This document shows, in pieces, positions 1 to 15,165 of a DNA stretch of 64,000 bases. Numbering within the stretch: the stretch's first letter is position 1; the number at the start of each line of letters is the position of its first letter. The stretch comes from Synchiropus splendidus (taxonomy: Eukaryota > Chordata > Actinopteri > Syngnathiformes > Callionymidae), in contig NC_071345.1 in assembly GCF_027744825.2 (NCBI RefSeq), positions 16,772,001 to 16,836,000 of the forward strand. Direction: 5' to 3'. The notes under the pieces are model-generated. The model made no database searches, had not been told where the DNA came from, and saw nothing but the letters and a program-made list of their open reading frames with translations. Position numbers and translations under genes: made by a program.

Positions 1-20
1 GTCTGAGGCTTTTCTTCCAG

Positions 21-259
21 TCACTCCACACACTTTTCCATTAGACGGAGAGGAGAGCTATACTATTGTGCATTGTGATTCATTTTTAGCCCATGCAAAA
101 GGACTGTGGTCTAATCGTGTCCGGGAATCTTTTCTTGTGTGTAAACGTGCGGCCACTATGACTGATCATTATGTTAAATGTCAGCTGGGTTTGGAGTTTG
201 TGGCCAAGGCAGCTGAGCAGCAAAGCCACCCTCCTTCACTGGATTACTGCTCTCTGTGA
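21..259 (+). CDS. Probable 3'-terminal coding exon of an unrecognised gene (partial)
   Basis: An open frame runs from the window edge to a TGA at 257-259. A good splice acceptor (pyrimidine tract ending TTCTTCCAG at 11-20) suggests the exon begins at 21. From there it encodes about 79 residues, with segments such as YTIVHCDSFLAHAKGLW and MTDHYVKCQLGLEFVAK, and ends DYCSL. It has several isolated cysteines (VHC, LVC, VKC, DYC) and no visible membrane segment or signal peptide. I do not recognise the family. The frame may also simply continue leftward without an intron here. A CAG repeat follows 32 bases after the stop, and ATTAAA motifs at 408-413 and 577-582 could serve as poly(A) signals. 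The non-random, hydrophobic/charged composition and the acceptor favour a real exon over a chance frame, but this is inference. Confidence 0.5.
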
Positions 260-289
260 AGTTTCATCTGTCCACGGATGAACGGCGGG

Positions 290-290
<1 letters not shown>

Positions 291-320
<30 letters not shown>
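291..320. repeat. (CAG)10 trinucleotide repeat
   Basis: Ten perfect CAG units lie just after the stop codon of the left-edge exon, so they would be in its 3' UTR. On the opposite strand they read as a run of leucines in a chance frame, which is not evidence of coding. Confidence 0.95.
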
Positions 321-324
<4 letters not shown>

Positions 325-1370
325 CGGCGGCTGTAATCTTTCAGGCCACAACAGTAGCATCTGGTCCAAGGTGTACGGAAACATCCAGCTGTAAAACCCC
401 AATCAGAATTAAAGTCCCAGTCGTGGAGTGAGTCTGATCCTTTGGCTGGTGAGGAGTACAGTAAATGAGGCAGATGTCGAATCCTCCACTGTCTGGGAGG
501 ATACAAGCTTTCTTGATTCGGTGTTTATACCAGCAGCTCTGGAACTTCTGAGCCTCAGCACCACATTTGGCATAAAATTAAAATACATACTTAAAATGAT
601 GTGTTTTTGATGTACACCCCATCATGGACTGACTGTTGTTTGCCGTCGCCATGACGGGGTCAACGCTGTGGCACTGTGGGAAACTCATTTCATGGCCTCA
701 AATGTTATGAAATTTTTAAATAATCACCCGTGCATTCATCATAAAAATAAGTCTGCGACGTCAACTTAGGGCGAGGACCCTGATTTGCTGAAGCCAGAAG
801 TTCGAGATTCAATTGATATGTTTCATCATATTTTTGGGGCTAACTTCATGCCTGAATGGTTCTCTTCCAATTTGTTTGTTTTTCTGTTGGCTGTGAAGAA
901 GCAGTGAAGATGACTGTTTTGGGACTGTTCAAGGTGGATTTTAGAAAGGCAGTACAAACATAAATGGATGGGCTTGGATATAAACAAAATAGAGACTATA
1001 CTTTTGTCGCATAAACAAAACAACAACAAAAAATCCCTTTCAAATGAAAACAGACTAGTGCTACAAATCATGAAACAATGCAATACCACAATGTACTGCA
1101 CTCAAAAGACTTACTTGCAACCAGTGTTGTTTCTGGTTTTAGTCCTAGTTCTAGTCTTGGACAAAAAAAAAACAAATACATGCACGTATTATTATTATTA
1201 CTCATTGTCATGTTGTCGTCATGTAAAAAGGGACATTGTCATTGTTGACAAAAACAACAATGCTTTCAACCACTGTTGACTCATGTTTGAATGTATGCCC
1301 TCGGAGCGCACAGCAACTTTTCAATTGAAAGTCCCTTAACTTAAACAGCCTTGGAGTACCTACATAAAAC
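321..1370. other. Intergenic / possible 3' UTR, no gene seen
   Basis: The stretch contains candidate poly(A) signals ATTAAA at 408-413 and 577-582 that could end the transcript of the left-edge exon. Beyond about 600 the sequence is AT-rich and I see no coding potential or recognised repeat. Confidence 0.5.
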
Positions 1371-1500
1371 TTGATATCAGAATCACAAAACTTTATTAAT
1401 CCCAAAGGAAATTATTTTCGAAACATGCTCTGTACCCAACATATCACAATAAAATAGAAATAATATTATAAAGTGCAAAAAGCAAAAAGATAAATATAAA
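1371..1500 (-). mobile_element. LINE-type 3' tail fragment
   Basis: The segment includes CTTTATTAATCCCAAAGGAA followed by an A-rich stretch rich in AAGTGCAAAAAG. This resembles the 3' tail shared by several fish LINE/SINE families (an 'actttattgatccc.agggaaatt' tail, read here from the opposite strand). There is no coding part and the boundaries are approximate. Confidence 0.4.
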
Positions 1501-1736
1501 CAACAACAAACGACAAAAAATACCCATTAGCACGTTTAAAAAGAAAATTGCACTGAAGTCATCGTATTTTGTTTTAGGTAACAAAAAAGTGGAGCATAAT
1601 TGGCAAAAATGGAAAAATGTTTTCCATTGTGAATCCAATGTGTTCACGACATTTTGCTATAATTGTTTTTGGCCACAATCAGTCTGAGAAATAGCTTTCA
1701 ATGTAGGTCAGTCTCATTTTGTTAAAACTGCATTAC

Positions 1737-1790
1737 GGATGGACACGAGCTGCTTGGTGAAAGTCTGCGCTCTCTAAGTGCCTTTCTTGT
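1737..1790. repeat. Dispersed repeat, terminal fragment (family also at 9880, 22256, 54590)
   Basis: The segment GGACACGAGCTGCTTGG followed by AGTCTGCGCTCTCTAAGTGC matches the end of the copy near 22588-22640 (GGACATGAGCTGCTTGACAG then AGGTCTACACTCTCTGACTGC). The 'aggtctgc.ctctc..agtgc' end is common in fish genomes. Superfamily not assigned. Confidence 0.5.
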
Positions 1791-1799
1791 TTGTTTTGT

Positions 1800-3837
1800 T
1801 CCCCACAGCAGCTAGAAGCACGAGCAGTGTGGTAAAATATGGATATTTGATGAAGATGTACAATGATTTTACAAGTCTATCAATTGATTTTCAATATTAG
1901 CATAAAGTCATTTTGAAAATTGCAAGTGCGAGTTGAATTAAAGCTGTGTACTTTGGGGAGTAATTTAATCTATGGGGTCTAAAACAAAACTAACACACCA
2001 AGCGACAATGGCTTTGCCAAAGCAGCCCAGCAGAGAAATGACTTATTCAGACAGAGTACCACGTCTTTATAGACCATAATTCAGCTGAATATTTAGCTGT
2101 CTGAGCGACAGTTATCTGGTTTCCCGTCACTGTGAGAGAAGATGCTCGAGGAAGAGAAGGGGAAACTCTGATGCCCTTAAAGCAGCACTCAGAGCATTCA
2201 TTATCGCAATGACGTAAATTGTCTGCACACCTTGTCTGCACCCACACTGACCCTGAAATCTTGCTCTGCCTGAAGGTGAACCGAGGATGCGTGCACTTTT
2301 GTTCCCGAAAACAATTGCGAAATACTTCAAATGACTTTGGATTTCGAAGAATACTTCTTGGTATTGGAAAAGCACCCCCCACCCCACGGCCCCTCTTCTT
2401 CAACACAGAGCATCTCTGTACCCCCCCTGTTCTCCCCTTCCCTTTTTCTGCATGGTGGAGCCTTGTGGCAGTGTGTAATGCAATTTGGTTGATTAAAAGA
2501 AAACATTAAAGCTCTACCTTATTGAATTTGACGGCACGTACGGATCCGGATCTCACTGGCCACTCTGTTTTATTGGCTGGGATAAAGAGAATCACGTCAT
2601 TGCACACCAGCCCCTCTCCACCTACGCACCACCACCACCCACGGCCCCGCCTTTCCTCATCCCTTCCACTCCCAGACAAACCTTGGCAGTAGGACATCCA
2701 GAGAGGACAGAGATTTGTTCAGGCCCCCCGTGCACTCTCTCTCTCTTTTCACTGGCTCCCTGCCCTTCTTGATGTGCCTCTGTAACCTTGGATACAATAA
2801 CAGAGGGGCAGAGTGACAGGACGAAAGAAAGTGCAAGTGACCCTTGGCAAAGCCCAAAGAAGAGTCACTTTGTTTGTGTCCATAAACAGCACGATAGGTC
2901 ATTCATCTCAAGAGTGGACAGTAGCAAGGTAGTCACCTCCATCACTGTCTGTTTAAGATGACTCATACCTTGGATTCCTGAAGGAATCCACGACTTGCAG
3001 TCTATATTTTAGACATGCCTTTTTGGGAGAGGAAGGGGGAGATATAGGGAGGGGAGGAAGAGGCAGGGTGGTTTCTGTAGTGAATATCAAACAACTGCCA
3101 AGCTCCTCAACAGAGACCGAGTGCACTCTCAGCTCGCCGTATCCACTCCATTTATTAGAGTTATGGTGATGGGATCGCTCCGCCGGCTCGCGTTTTGAAC
3201 AACAAAACTGCTCCTGTATGAGAGTCTTGTATTTAGATGACATCATTTCTGGGCGCATCAATTGCCCGGCACCAAATGAAGACAAGCACACGGAGGCTGA
3301 TGTAATGTTGAGCCGTCCGACAGAAAGTTTTAATCTATATTGGCCTGGGAGTGTTGCGATTCGGAAGACTTCATTTTATCATCCGAAGAGCACACCGACT
3401 TTTGCAATTCAAATGGATGCCTACTATTACTGAGAGTGATCAATACGTAAGCGGATAAAGACATCAGTTCGCGTCAAACAAAGTTTTAACAAGATTAGAC
3501 TTGAAGGCAGTCATTAGGGATTCAGTAATTCCATTACGCTTCACTGTTAATTGAGTTTTTTGGGGACATGCATTTTTTGCACAGTTGCGACTAATGGAAA
3601 ATTCCAATGTCCTCTGGTAGGTCAGTGATGGGCCATGCATATGTGAAGTGCATCGACTTCAGAAAAAGCTCGGGAATAACCCCAGGTTCAATGCTGATCG
3701 GAGCTTCTGAAATTGTTGAACTCAGTCGTCCCACAAGTAACTTTTTGGGAGTTGACACACCTCGGCAAAATACCTGTTGTCTTTTATTGTTAGCTAAGTG
3801 TTCTTTGGTTTGGTGTTCAGTAGTGATCGGTCGACGA
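1800..3837. other. Intergenic, nothing recognised
   Basis: Short frames on both strands overlap each other and lack codon structure, splice context or recognisable motifs. I see no repeat with clear ends. Confidence 0.5.
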
Positions 3838-4018
3838 GGCTTCATGACACAGTGTTTAATGGTTGATGAGGCTTCATGAAACAGTGTCTGCATTTCAGAG
3901 GCCACGTTGTCTGCTGTAAAATGTTTGGACTTGAACAACCAATTCAATGAAACTTCATATCGTTTCTAAAACAAGAGCGCCATCTAGTGGCCTCTGAAAA
4001 TTGGGACACTGTTTCGCC
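3838..4018. mobile_element. Foldback (inverted-repeat) element
   Basis: Arms of about 30 bp, GAAACAGTGTCTGCATTTCA... at 3878-3905 and its near reverse complement at 3986-4015, flank an AT-rich centre. The right arm reads through CATCTAGTGGCC, the reverse of the GGCCACTAGATGGCGC motif that recurs at 43614-43631. No transposase, so presumably a non-autonomous element. Confidence 0.55.
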
Positions 4019-4221
4019 AACCCTGTAATACTGCTGTTTGCCGATGCGGTGCTGTTGGCTCCCTCAGACTTTAGCCCCTCCATTTTCGCTGGGTATGGCT
4101 CTTCTAAACTGGTGAGCGTGGTCCTCAGCTGGAGAACATTTTCAGTACTACAGTTACACAGCCTCAGGTAGGTAGAGCTGTGGAGAGAACGTAGAGGAGA
4201 AGCAACACATTGAGGCCTGGC

Positions 4222-4450
4222 AACACGCTCAGATGGTAGAGAGGTCTGCATGTGTCTCAGGGGCTCCCGGTTCCATACTGGCTCCAGATGCCGTTGTGCC
4301 GCTGAGTCCCTGAGCAAGACACTGAACCCAGATTGCTCCTGATGGTTCAGCTGGTGAGTTGGGTCGCAGCCAACTGCTATCAGTGTATGGATGACTTGGT
4401 TGCCGGATTAGCATGGAATATCTGCTCTGTATACTGTGGAAAGGTTGTGT
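4222..4450 (+). mobile_element. tRNA-derived SINE
   Basis: A polymerase III A-box-like TGGTAGAGAGG at 4234-4244 and a B-box-like GGTTCCATACT at 4269-4279 are spaced as in a tRNA. They are followed by a tRNA-unrelated body with 'gagcaagacactgaaccc' and 'ggttcagctggtgagttgg', as in fish tRNA SINEs, and the element ends near 'gaatatctgctctgtatac'. The B box is degenerate, so it is probably inactive. Confidence 0.6.
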
Positions 4451-4850
4451 TGGAGGAAGGGAGGCCTACCACAGGTGGAGGAGTTCTTGGCGCTGTGTTC
4501 ATGAGGGAAAGGTGGAGCAGAAGATCAATGCATTGTCCTCTGCCATGAGGAATTGGTATCGGTCTGCTATAGTTCTACCTCTCCTCACCTTTATTCCTGA
4601 CCTTTGAAAGAAGAATTCAGTGACAGAACGTCGAGGAAACAAGTGGATGGGATAGGTTTTCTCTGGAGGGTGGTAAAAAACAGAAGGATGAATACTCACT
4701 GGTGACATCTATTAAGATGACAAACATTAAAAGCAAATTTTACATTCAATCTGTCTATCTTTTCGAAAGTTCAACTCAGTAGTCAAGCAGATTCTGTCGC
4801 ACGAGGTCAGTGTGTTTTACCTAACTGAAAGACCTACTGTTGAAAACTAC

Positions 4851-5142
4851 CTCTTCTTCTTTCAGCTTCTCCCTTCAGAGGTGGCTACAGCGGATCATCC
4901 TCCTCCATCTCACCCTGTCCTCTACTTCCTCTTCTCCTACAAACCTCATGTCCTCCTTCACCACCTCCATAAATCTCCTCTCCACCTTCTGCCTGGCAGT
5001 TCCAACCTCAACATCTTCCTACCAATGTCCTGGCTCTCTCTCCTCTGTACATGTCCAAACCATCTCAATCTGGCCTCTCTGACTTTGTCTCCTAAACACC
5101 TAACATGTGTTGTCCCTCTGATATACTCGTTCCTGATCCTAA
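4851..5142 (-). mobile_element. RTE-type LINE 3' end, 5'-truncated copy
   Basis: Read on the minus strand, the segment ends with GATCCGCTGTAGCCACCTCT and then GAAGGGAGAAGCTGAAAGAAGAAGAG, the 3' terminus of fish RTE elements. It matches 14430-14725 on the same strand closely. It retains only the very C-terminal reverse-transcriptase frame plus tail; 5' truncation is the norm for LINE insertions. Confidence 0.75.
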
Positions 5143-8806
<3,664 letters not shown>

Positions 8807-9107
8807 AATGGTAACAGAATATTTGCCACAAGAAGCCACATTTTTCAATTTCAATGAATTTGGTATATTACTGAATCAAATGATGGACCTAGACATACAT
8901 TTAAACAACAAAATATTGTTTATTTTGCATCAGTTTGACAATAGCACAATAAATCAGGATGGTGGCTATATTCAAGTTTTTATATCACCTTATTTAAACG
9001 AAAGCTTTTTTCATGTCTTGAAAATATTTGTATAAGAAGTTCAATTTGATAAGAATTTCAAATACATTCAGAGTAGTGGAAGCCCTGGCCATTGTGTAGT
9101 GAAAAAC

Positions 9108-9157
9108 ATCCCTGAACAAAAGCAAACAGAAGCTTTTGTTTGCTTTTGTTCAGGGAT
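9108..9157. repeat. 50-bp near-perfect palindrome
   Basis: The arms CCCTGAACAAAAGCAAAC and GTTTGCTTTTGTTCAGGG are exact reverse complements. The centre AGAAGCTTTT is itself nearly self-complementary, so almost every base pairs. No surrounding gene or terminal signature. Confidence 0.9.
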
Positions 9158-9349
9158 TCCTCCATGTTTGTTGTTGTTGTTCTCATCCTAGCTGCCACGT
9201 GTCTTGTGCATCAGTGTGATAAGTGGACCCGGAACCCCTGCACTTATAAAGGTTTCCTGTTGTCTGGAGAGAAAACTGTTAAATGAAATAATTTATCGTA
9301 ATGATGTTGTAATTAATTTATCGCAATGAACTTGTTTAACTCCCACCAC

Positions 9350-9376
9350 TATATATATATATATATACATATATCA
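9350..9376. repeat. Short AT microsatellite
   Basis: A run of about ten AT units, interrupted by one C near its end. Confidence 0.85.
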
Positions 9377-9879
9377 TTTGCACCAGCCATATGCAAGAAA
9401 ATATGCAAGAAAATGTGGAACTCACTGACAAAGCTTTTTCAAGAAAAGGAATCTCACACAGAAACTGCAAGATGACTCCAGAGAAGAGAGTTCAAAGATC
9501 AGAAGTAACTGACAAGCAGTAACAACTGACTGGAAGTAACACAGAAATGACTGACAGTAATACATAGCACGACATGAAGGACCTCACACAGACTAGTTTA
9601 CATGTAGAAACACACAAGCACTGTTCAGGAAAATAGAGGAACGTGGAGAAACGGGGGGAGACAGGGTAAGAACTGTTCTTCACTGTGCTCCTTTTCAGTC
9701 TCTGTGGAATGTAAGACGGCATGTTGACTTAATTGTATAAAACATAATCTCATCCTGTAAGAGAGGAGAATTAAATTTGCATTCATTCATTTCAACACTG
9801 ACAAAAAGACATGGATAAGATAATGAAGTTAATAGCACTAACCAGCCAGGAGGTCTGCGTCTCTATCAAATTAAACGAA

Positions 9880-9990
9880 AAACGCACCGACTGATTTCAA
9901 TGACATTTTCAGGCAATGTTCATCGTGAGACAAGGAGCAAATGAATACATGTTAGGGGTGTTATGAATTGCCATCTGGACCCTCAAGCCT
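9880..9990 (+). repeat. Dispersed repeat fragment (family with 22256)
   Basis: The segment 'gattTCAATGACATTTTCAGGc...gacaaggagcaaatg...gccatctggaccc' parallels 'gatttcagtgactttcatggtgggacaaggaacagattacagatcaccatctggtcc' in the 22256-22650 copy. Diverged. Confidence 0.45.
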
Positions 9991-12166
9991 TGGAGATTGA
10001 TCTGTCTCAGTGGATCACATTCTTGCCAGCTTTCTCCTAGTGGCGTAGTACTGGAGACCTGTCTCAGTCTCATCTGCCTGACCAATATTTCGGTTCAGAA
10101 GGGTCTCTGGCTTGGATATGGTCGCTTCCTTCTTTCCTCAGTCTTGGTCTTCACTTGGTCACAGGTTAGTTGCACGACCACTCTACATTCTACCACATAC
10201 TGTCCAAGCTAGAACTGAAATGCTACCATCACCTGTTATCCCACTGAACTCATTGCCATCAATGATATTTCAAATGACAAAGAAATTATGTAAATATGTG
10301 ATAATAAAAAATATATATTTTTAAATTGCTGACACGAAGAACAAGTGCCTGGATGCATTCATGACAAAATGAGTGACTTGGTGGTGGTATCACAGTGTCT
10401 CAAGGTGCTGTGAAAATCAGAAAACATCTTGAATTTTTATCAACTTCCTCAAACATAATGGATGGTTGGTTTGTGTGGTAGCAAAAACTTTGCCGTCATA
10501 ATTAGATACATTTCCGCGGAGCCAGGCGTTAACTTGTGGATCATTCCACAGACTGAGTACACGCAGACTGCCGTTTTCTAATTTACATATTGTATTTTGC
10601 ATCAGCGGACTATTTATTGAAGAAGGAAAAAAAGAGCAGCCTGACATATACGATTCATTTCCTGGTATTGATTCCGAGCAGCCGAGCTGCTGTTTCTTTG
10701 ATGTCCTCAGTAGGAAGTGAGCCTCCTTCTCGGGTCCATGGAGATTGCAAAGGCCACGCTTCCTTATTGATCGCAAAAACAACCATTGCTTACAGTAATG
10801 AGTGATAAATGTAGCTGCATAAAGGAGGCACCAGGCATTCAAAGACGACCATGCATGACCAATATCTGCATGAGCAATTTGATACGAATTAAATCAATGG
10901 CGACGCTATGATTTACACGAGAGCTGGATAAACAGAGGGGTGGTGAAGAGGTGAACATTTGTTTTCAGTAGTTAGCTATTCGTTCTTCGGCCAAGCTCAG
11001 CGTATATGACAGTAATGTCATTATTATGGCAGCAGCTATGGATCTATAGACACCAGCAAGGGCACGGCCTCTGCCTTTGATCAGCCGTACTGAATTTTTA
11101 ATGACTTGTTTTTCACAGGCTGAGAGAGATGTAACCTGCATCGCCTGGCCTGCTGCAGCTGAGTGGTTTTACTGTAAGATTGATCTAGCCGATCACCTCA
11201 TTTCCTTTCTCATCCAGCGTAGCAGCCAAAAGCGCTGATAGTTTATCCGTCTGAGAGAAACCGTTTCAAACGTGCCAAGCACAACACAGGAAAAGGCGCA
11301 GCAGACATTCTTGTGTCCGGTTACAATGAGGCTGGCTGCCTCCGCCGAGATGAGGCAGCTCGAAAGCATCAGTGAGTTTGAGTGGTGAGCGAGTGACATC
11401 GCGTTTCCCAGTGTTGGCTGTGCAGAGGTGCAGATCAATTCGACACAGAGCAGCAGGAGTGATGGAAAAGGGAACAGTTGGAACAATGAGCTTTCAAAAA
11501 CAATGACGTAAAGGTGTGTGGGGATAAACCTCCTGATTGAAACTGCCGGGCAAAAAGCCTGTATGAGACACAAGCAGGATCCTGCGGGCTATATGTAAAA
11601 CAGCCGGCATTCCGAGCAGTTCCTGACTACATTTACAACACAATGAGCTTTGCGAGGATCTAATATCCATGTTTACTAAAAATATCCTCCCTGAGCAAAG
11701 CTTAGGAGAGCAAACATGGCGACGCCACGTCATTCAGTAGTTGGGCTTTAGAAGTCTCCTGTCAAAACGGAGATTATTGGAATTGCTTTTAACAAGAACC
11801 CTTGCTGGAAAATGGAGAGGTATGAATCATCACGACAGCATTCACTCATGAATAGCACAAAGTAAGAGTCAAGGACATTAGGATATTGGATTTTTAAAGC
11901 AGGAAAAATGAAACCACTCCTAAAAATATTTAATCTGCAGCTAGATCAACTCTGAAGGCAGAAATGACAGCTTCATCTGGTTTTAATCCCTGTTCTAATG
12001 CAGAGATATATAGCTGCGTGTGCATCACATCGATTGCGAGTTGTCTGCACATCTTCAAAAAACCTGTTAAAGTTATTGATTATACATACCTTACAGTGTA
12101 CATCATTATGTCATACACCTTTGAGGGACCTTGGATTGGCACATAGGCAGGTACTGGACCCAGACG
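9991..12166. other. Intergenic, nothing recognised
   Basis: The frame at 10417-10842 (minus, 141 codons) and its overlapping plus-strand frame show no recognisable motif. I treat both as chance. Confidence 0.5.
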
Positions 12167-12247
12167 CTCCATCTCATGTTACATAACCGTTGAGTTTGAC
12201 GCTTCACTTTCAAGATGTAATTCACAGCACTCTGCTTGAAACAGTTC
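12167..12247. repeat. Interspersed repeat, copy B
   Basis: Direct-orientation relative of 8725-8806: CCATCTCATGTTACATAACC ... AGCACTCTGCTTGAAACAG. This copy has no TA tract beside it. Confidence 0.7.
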
Positions 12248-14427
12248 TGAAAAAGGTCATGTCTATTATACTCAGTTTGAATATGCATTACATAGTCATG
12301 AAAGAAGTTAGACTCAGGAACGTTAAGTACACTGCTGATGTAACAGTAGCCCTCTATTATTGATGAGAGCTCATGGCCATGGGCGGAGGACATTTATTTT
12401 AAGACAACTTGCTGATTCAGCCATTCTTGATTTGTACATACTTCCATATTGAATGCACAGTGCTCACATTCTTACTTCCAAAAAAGCTCAGAGACGGGTC
12501 TGAATTGCATGACTTAATACTGAGCTTTGTATTTTCTAACATCACTGCGGCATCTCTTTCAAATAGCAAGCAGTACCATGGGATGTTGCTCGGCACCAGA
12601 TGGCCAAGAGGATTCCTGTGTTGCTACAGTAGTAAGGTTCTCGCTTGCCAACTACGACTTGAATCCTATAGAGAACCGCCAAGTCCTGCGAGTTTCCAGG
12701 CAGCCTCAACCTTGGATTCCTTGCTCAGTAAATTGTCGAGCAAAGCTGTAAAACGCCTATAAATAGAAAAAAAGAATCTTTTATAAAACTCTGGGGCAAT
12801 ATTTTGGTGTTAAGTAGCTTCTTTTTAAGCTGTATTGCACTCAAACCTCTGCACCCCGAACAATTCCAGATAGGATGTGAAATCCTATTAGGGTCTACAG
12901 TGCATGCTAAACATATCACATTGTGGGTCTTTCAGTCAGCACTTTTTAAAGGTGAGATGACACACAATAGCTGGGCAAACTTCATAATCTATAGCCGCAC
13001 TCGCACGTGCAAAAGATGGAGGAGTGCAATTACACCTTTGGGAAATTAGCTGATGGCAGCAGCTCAGCTCGGCCTCACCTGAGGGGGATCAACTTACAGA
13101 ACCAAATATCAATAAGGGTGATTTCGCAGTGCACGGCTCAAGGATAAAGAGCTTATGCATGAAACCACTGGAAATGTACTTGAGCTTGGCATGTAAATGC
13201 TGTCGCTTCAAGCAAATCCCAGATTAAATCCCCCAAACATGGTTAGTTGGCTATATAGTGTTGGCTGTGAGGTTCCAGCCACAGAGGAGAACAGCAAGAT
13301 GGTTTCAGGGTGAGAATGTGAGGAGGGTGATGTGGGAAAGCCCTGCTCATTTTATGATGTAAATGGGTTCCTTTCAGAATCCTCCTTTTACGACTGATAT
13401 TTGCATATGAGGGTCCATGTCTGGCACGTGCACGGACGTTTTGTGGCGTTGGTGCTCAAACCAGAAAAAGGGCAGCCGTCGCAAAGAAAAATGTCGTCGT
13501 TGGTTCATTTTGATTTACAAATATTAATCATATTTTACTTAATAAAACACAAAATGCAATTGAATTTATGAAAGATTCGACCTTTACCTGTCTGTTGTGA
13601 CAGAAACAAGTGTATTCGACGTTTCAGATTATATTTTGTTTATTATATTATGTGAGCTAATTCAAAATATCAAACTAAGTGGTTTAACAGGCAAACAATA
13701 CATAGGGAACTGGGAAAAGCTCTATATAGATTATATCAATATTCTATATATCATGACTCAAATGGGGACATTTTGAATTAAATTCTGCTCCTTAACTGGG
13801 TCGCTGTCAATGTACACACACATGTGAGGCTGACTTGTTTGAGTCACTGTGCCCGCTTTCCTCGCGTGACATGACCAGTAATTCAATTCTAAAGTCATGC
13901 GGCATTGTCCGCGTCGGCGACGGATACATTATTCGCTAACAGCAAAACCACCACAAATAAGTCCACTTGCTACATGGATGAGGGTTTCAAAAGTTTTAAA
14001 ATGATAAACAAATGCATCAAACAAAATACAGATACAAATGGAATAATGACATATGCTTTGCTTAGACATGTTGCTAGGATACGATGGATGCTGGTTTGTT
14101 TACCTCTGGAGAGTGAACTGTTGTGGAAGAGTCTCGTCTTCTGTGCTATCTAAACCCTGGATTCACGGCACTACACCTGACAGAATAATTTGCTTCACAT
14201 TTAATGCTTGCTGCAGAGAGCACATATCTAAATTGGAAAGTATCTTTTTCACATCATGAAAACACATTCATTCAGGTTGTGGAAGAACAGCGCCGGGAAC
14301 CCTGGCCTATGTCTGGAGCAAAACAGGTGGCATCCTCACCCTAATGCAGGCGTACTTAACTCAGTCTTCTCAGGGCCACAGTGGTGCAGGTTTCTGATCT
14401 AGCCAGCCAAAATGAAGACAGTGTCCT
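12248..14427. other. Intergenic, nothing recognised
   Basis: AT-rich sequence with short frames only; no repeat with clear ends seen. Confidence 0.5.
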
Positions 14428-15165
14428 GTTCTTTTTCTTTCGGCTTCTTCCTTCAGAGGTGGCCACAGCGGATCATCTTCCCCCATGTCACCCTGTCCTC
14501 TGCTTCCTCTTCTCCTACAAACCTCATGTCTTCCCTCACCACCTCCTCTTTGACCTTCCTCTCCACCTTCTGCCTGGCAGTTCCAACCTCAACATCTTCC
14601 TACCAATGTACTGGATCTCTCTCCTCTGTACAAGTCTACACCATCTCAATCTCGCCTCTCTGACTTTGTCTCCTAAACACCTGACATGTGCTTTCCCTCT
14701 GATATACTGCTTCCTGATCCTATCCATCCTGCTCCCTCCCAGAGAGAAGCTCAGCATCTTCATCTCTGCTTCCTCCAGCTCTGCCTCCTGTCTTTTCCTC
14801 ACTGCCACTGTTTCCAAACCATACAACATTGCTGGCCTCACCACTGTTGTGAACACCTTCCCTTTCATCCTTGCCGACACCCTTTTGTCACACATCACAT
14901 CTGTCACTTTTCTCCAATTATTCCATCCTGCCTGCTCCCGCTTCTTCACCTCTTTCTCACACTCTCCATTGGACAGTTGAGCCTTTATCTCATCATCTAC
15001 CTCCACCTCTCCAGCTTATCTTCCACCTGCCCCCTTCTCTCACCAGAGAGTCATCTGCAAACATCATCATGCATGGGGCTTCTTGCCAAACCTCATCTGT
15101 CAACCTGTCCATCACCATCGCAAACAAGAAGGGGTCAGAGCGTCTAGAGAGTCTAGTTGCAGTCC
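14428..15165 (-). mobile_element. RTE-type LINE fragment with C-terminal reverse-transcriptase coding remnant
   Basis: On the minus strand, from about 15160 downward, the frame reads LFAMVMDRLTDEV and then FADD, the reverse-transcriptase catalytic box. After a frame shift it continues in a 156-codon frame (15006-14536) with VVRPAMLYGLETVAVRKR, RMDRIRKQYIRG and KVREARLRW, the conserved C-terminal end of RTE/BovB-like LINEs. The 3' end at 14428-14480 carries the same tail as the 4851 copy (CGCTGTGGCCACCTCTGAAG then a GAAAGAAAAAG run). It lacks the endonuclease and most of the reverse transcriptase, so it is a dead 5'-truncated copy. The 199-codon plus-strand frame over it is a shadow. Confidence 0.85.

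Noticed and set aside
264..506. Frame with a polyleucine run
   Set aside because: Antisense of the (CAG)10 repeat.
3591..4317. Two minus-strand frames of about 120 codons
   Set aside because: They run through a foldback element and a tRNA-derived SINE and have no protein motifs.
14381..14980. 199-codon plus-strand frame
   Set aside because: It is the antisense of an RTE LINE remnant whose conserved reverse-transcriptase residues are on the minus strand.
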